This document shows positions 62,032-64,000 of a DNA stretch of 64,000 nucleotides, piece after piece. The DNA is from an uncultured Tateyamaria sp. (GTDB lineage Bacteria; Pseudomonadota; Alphaproteobacteria; Rhodobacterales; Rhodobacteraceae), in contig NZ_CANNDS010000003.1 of assembly GCF_947503415.1 (NCBI RefSeq), positions 393,549 to 457,548 of the forward strand, read 5' to 3'. Below the pieces are notes generated by a model. That model ran no database searches. It was not told where the DNA came from and was given only the letters and a program-made list of their open reading frames with translations. Position numbers and translations under genes: made by a program. Positions within the stretch are counted from its first letter, which is position 1; every line of letters begins with the position of its first letter.

Positions 62032-62320
62032 TGTCTAGGGTGTCACACACGCGGCCCGTCTGCACGCACATTGATACATCGCAAGTGCGATGTCTTTGAA
62101 GGTAGACCGTCAAAGAAGCGAGCAGTTTTCTCAGCCGCAGGTGTGATGGCCGGATGCCACCCTCTCGATTTTGCTTTCATCACGGCAAAATTCGTACATA
62201 TTGAGTGAAATCAGTACTTTGTCAGAACGCGCTGAGATGGCCGGGCCTCAGCTTCGATCACATGCGGATGCGCAATGAATGTCTGCGGTGGGTCGCCAAA
62301 GGTTCTGTGTGGCAAATAAA
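62032..62320. other. Gene-free stretch before the bidirectional hairpin
   Basis: Roughly 290 bases with no convincing coding frame and no RNA gene I can recognise. With the adjoining repeat and hairpin, 61980-62367 is a 388-base gap between purA-DUF2842 and the acidic protein gene. Confidence 0.4.
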
Positions 62321-62350
62321 AAAGGCGCCCGGATGGAGCGCCTTTCTTTT
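62321..62350 (-). terminator. Bidirectional terminator after the acidic protein
   Basis: An eight-base stem AAAGGCGC / GCGCCTTT. On the minus strand it is followed by TTTTATTTG, so it terminates the acidic gene that ends at 62368. On the plus strand it is followed by CTTTTAGCTTTTT. It can serve both directions. Confidence 0.75.
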
Positions 62351-62367
62351 AGCTTTTTATGCGTGAC

Positions 62368-64000
62368 TCAGCCAGCTTCGCGTTGATCGGGGCGGTAGCC
62401 TATGTCGCCTGTCACGGCAAAACGGCCGCCTTTGATCTTTTCGATCTTGCCCGCACGCAGCAGTTGGCCGAATGAGCGCAGCCCGTCTTCGCGGCTGAAA
62501 TCGTCTTGCTCGACCTGGCGCACCTTGGTCATCAGTTGAGGGCGCGAGAACTCGTCGCGGCCTTCGACAAAGCTGAGATAGCTTGCGGCGGCTTCCAGCA
62601 GGGCGGGCAGATCATGCGCGCCCATTTCGGTTGCGTAGTCGGCAAAGCTGTTTGTGTCTTCTGTCGCAGCTTCGTCAACCGCGGCCACGCGGCGTGGGGT
62701 CACGGGCCCCTTGGGGGCGGCATCCAGGTCCACACGCTGTTCGGCCACCAGCTTGAGCGGCGCGGGCCGGTCACTGCTTGGGCGTTCACCGCGCGCGCCG
62801 CGCTGTTCGGGCCGACGTGGCTTCACGACCGAGGCAAGGTCGGAGCGGAACGCGCCTTCTTCTTCCTCGTCCTTTTTGCCGATGCCGGCATCGGCCTTTT
62901 TCGCCATTACAGCTGCTTTGAGGTGCTGGAACGCGTTGCGGCGGCGCGAGCCCTCGGGCTCTTCCATCTGGTTGTCGGCTTCCGCCATCAAACGCTGAAC
63001 GTCGTCGTCATTGACAGGTTCTGCATCCGCTGCGGCGTCGTCCTCCAAGGCGTCTTCCGCAACCTGATCGTCAGCTTCGGCGGTGTCCGACACAGCATCG
63101 TCTTCGAATGGCGCGTCATCGATCGCTTCATCTGCCACGGGCAGTTCAGCCTCGACCTCTGCCAGATCGGCCAGCAATTCGGCTTCATCTTCTGCGGACA
63201 GGCTGGTGTCCCCGACCGGTTCCGACACCTCTTCCAAGGCACCGCTCGCGATGGCTGCGTCGATATCGGCGCGCTTGACCTTGATGACGCGTGCACGCGG
63301 GCGGGCGGGGGCGTCATCTTCGGTTTCTTCAGCGGTTTCACCCTCTGCGTCGTCTGAGGCATCGAAGATATTGTCTTCCTTGTCCTCATCCGCAACGGGT
63401 TGATCGTCGTCTTCCGCCATCAGAGCTGCCAGCGAATCGAGGCCGATGTCATCGCCCTCTTGCGTGTCCGCAGCATCCGCCGTGTGATCTTCGGTTGTGT
63501 CTGTCTCAACGACATCTGCGGATGCGTCTGTATCCGGCGTGGCTTCGAAGCGGGCAAGGATGTCGGCAATAGCGTCATCACCCTGATCCTGTTCCATGTC
63601 TTCGACAAATTCGTCCTGCGCGGCCTCAAAGTCTTCCGCCGCGGCGTCCAGCACGGTTTCAGGGCTTTGTGCTTCGACCTCATCCGTCGAGATGTCTTCA
63701 AAGTCAGCGGCAGGTGCGAAGGCTTCGGCATGTTCGTCTTCGAACATCTCGTCTTCTTCGGCCTCTTCCTGACTTTGCGACACGACGGCACGAATGCGCT
63801 GCAATTTGGCTGCGATGCTGTCTGGTGCGGCGTCAGCAAGCTGTGCCTCTGGCGCGTCGTCATCGACCAATTCCGCCTCGGCCGGGGTTGCGTCCGTTTG
63901 CGAACCGGCAAAGAATTCTTCGGCTTCGGCTTCGGCTTCGGCTTCGGCTTCGGCTTCGGCTTCGGCTTCGGCTTCGGCTTCGGCTTCGGCTTCGGCTTCG
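62368..64000 (-). CDS. Very acidic protein with an Ala-Glu repeat tract, 5' end beyond window
   Basis: A reading frame open to the right edge, seen for at least 543 residues. From the window edge it reads (Ala-Glu)n, then EEFFAGSQTDATPAEAEL, then a strongly Asp/Glu-rich region with stretches such as EDDDQPVADED. After about residue 300 there is a more basic part (KAAVMAKKADAGIGKK, PRRPEQRGARGERP) and a folded-looking C-terminal domain (ALLEAAASYLSFVEGRDEFSRPQLMTKVRQVEQDDFSREDGLRSFGQLLRAGKIEKIKGGRFAV). That tail looks like a winged-helix or small helical domain, which suggests a nucleic-acid-linked role. No family recognised. Confidence 0.7.
   Translation of the reverse strand, partial: EAEAEAEAEAEAEAEAEAEAEAEAEAEEFFAGSQTDATPAEAELVDDDAPEAQLADAAPDSIAAKLQRIRAVVSQSQEEAEEDEMFEDEHAEAFAPAADFEDISTDEVEAQSPETVLDAAAEDFEAAQDEFVEDMEQDQGDDAIADILARFEATPDTDASADVVETDTTEDHTADAADTQEGDDIGLDSLAALMAEDDDQPVADEDKEDNIFDASDDAEGETAEETEDDAPARPRARVIKVKRADIDAAIASGALEEVSEPVGDTSLSAEDEAELLADLAEVEAELPVADEAIDDAPFEDDAVSDTAEADDQVAEDALEDDAAADAEPVNDDDVQRLMAEADNQMEEPEGSRRRNAFQHLKAAVMAKKADAGIGKKDEEEEGAFRSDLASVVKPRRPEQRGARGERPSSDRPAPLKLVAEQRVDLDAAPKGPVTPRRVAAVDEAATEDTNSFADYATEMGAHDLPALLEAAASYLSFVEGRDEFSRPQLMTKVRQVEQDDFSREDGLRSFGQLLRAGKIEKIKGGRFAVTGDIGYRPDQREAG
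63919..64000 (-). repeat. GGCTTC hexanucleotide tandem repeat
   Basis: At least 13.7 perfect copies of TTCGGC running off the window edge. On the coding (minus) strand each unit is GCC GAA, adding Ala-Glu. Copy-number changes keep the reading frame. Confidence 0.95.

Overview
The window is a 64 kb chromosomal segment from an alphaproteobacterium, most likely a marine Rhodobacteraceae (Roseobacter-group) species. The evidence is the high GC content, the tight operons, and family content typical of that group: ThyX, DUF1194, DUF2842, DUF6524, an LdtR-like MarR regulator, PHA genes with PhaR boxes, and the secG-pyrG neighbourhood. No rRNA, tRNA, CRISPR array or intact insertion sequence was recognised. 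The genus is not determined.

Layout. 1-10 kb: the 5' end of parE, three hydrolases, a DUF1007/NicO nickel-cobalt pair, a MATE exporter, an RTX calcium-binding protein and an aspartate aminotransferase. 10-17 kb: small regulators (XRE, SdhE, LdtR-like), two tandem DUF1194 proteins, glyoxalase I, then a lipoprotein gene followed by a Slam-like outer-membrane barrel, and thyX. 17.2-18.4 kb: a single AT-rich gene of foreign look beside gene-free sequence. 18.4-25.4 kb: DksA-like protein, cold-shock protein, Spx/ArsC-like protein, a copper-bufferin type operon (bufA-bufB-bufC-doxX) and thrS. 25.4-34.3 kb: accessory enzymes, including an ArsR-SRPBCC fusion, several alpha/beta hydrolases and a large polytopic membrane hydrolase. 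34.3-40.8 kb: the PHA storage locus (phaZ, phaC, phaP, phaR), with CTGC-N3-GCAG operators in front of phaP and phaR. 40.8-51.1 kb: a run of ten minus-strand genes consisting of an amino-acid-type ABC transporter, two glutamine-synthetase-like ligases, a class I glutamine amidotransferase, an FAD amine oxidase and two PLP aminotransferases. It looks like a gamma-glutamylation route for amine or polyamine use. 51.2-53.6 kb: rlmJ, two TerB-like genes and a PhnD-like gene in one operon. 53.9-60 kb: RidA, a ferric-reductase-like membrane protein with a degenerate intradiol-dioxygenase-like protein, a newly read 51-residue membrane protein, pyrG, secG, and a cobalt-type nitrile hydratase trio. 60.4-64 kb: purA, a DUF2842 protein and a very acidic protein that runs off the window through a GGCTTC hexamer tract encoding an Ala-Glu repeat.

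The parts most worth attention are the Slam-like pair, the bufferin operon, the 40.8-51.1 kb amine locus, the hydrolase with a membrane domain inserted in its fold, and several unexplained intergenic inverted repeats. All family assignments come from reading motifs and gene order. No database search was run.
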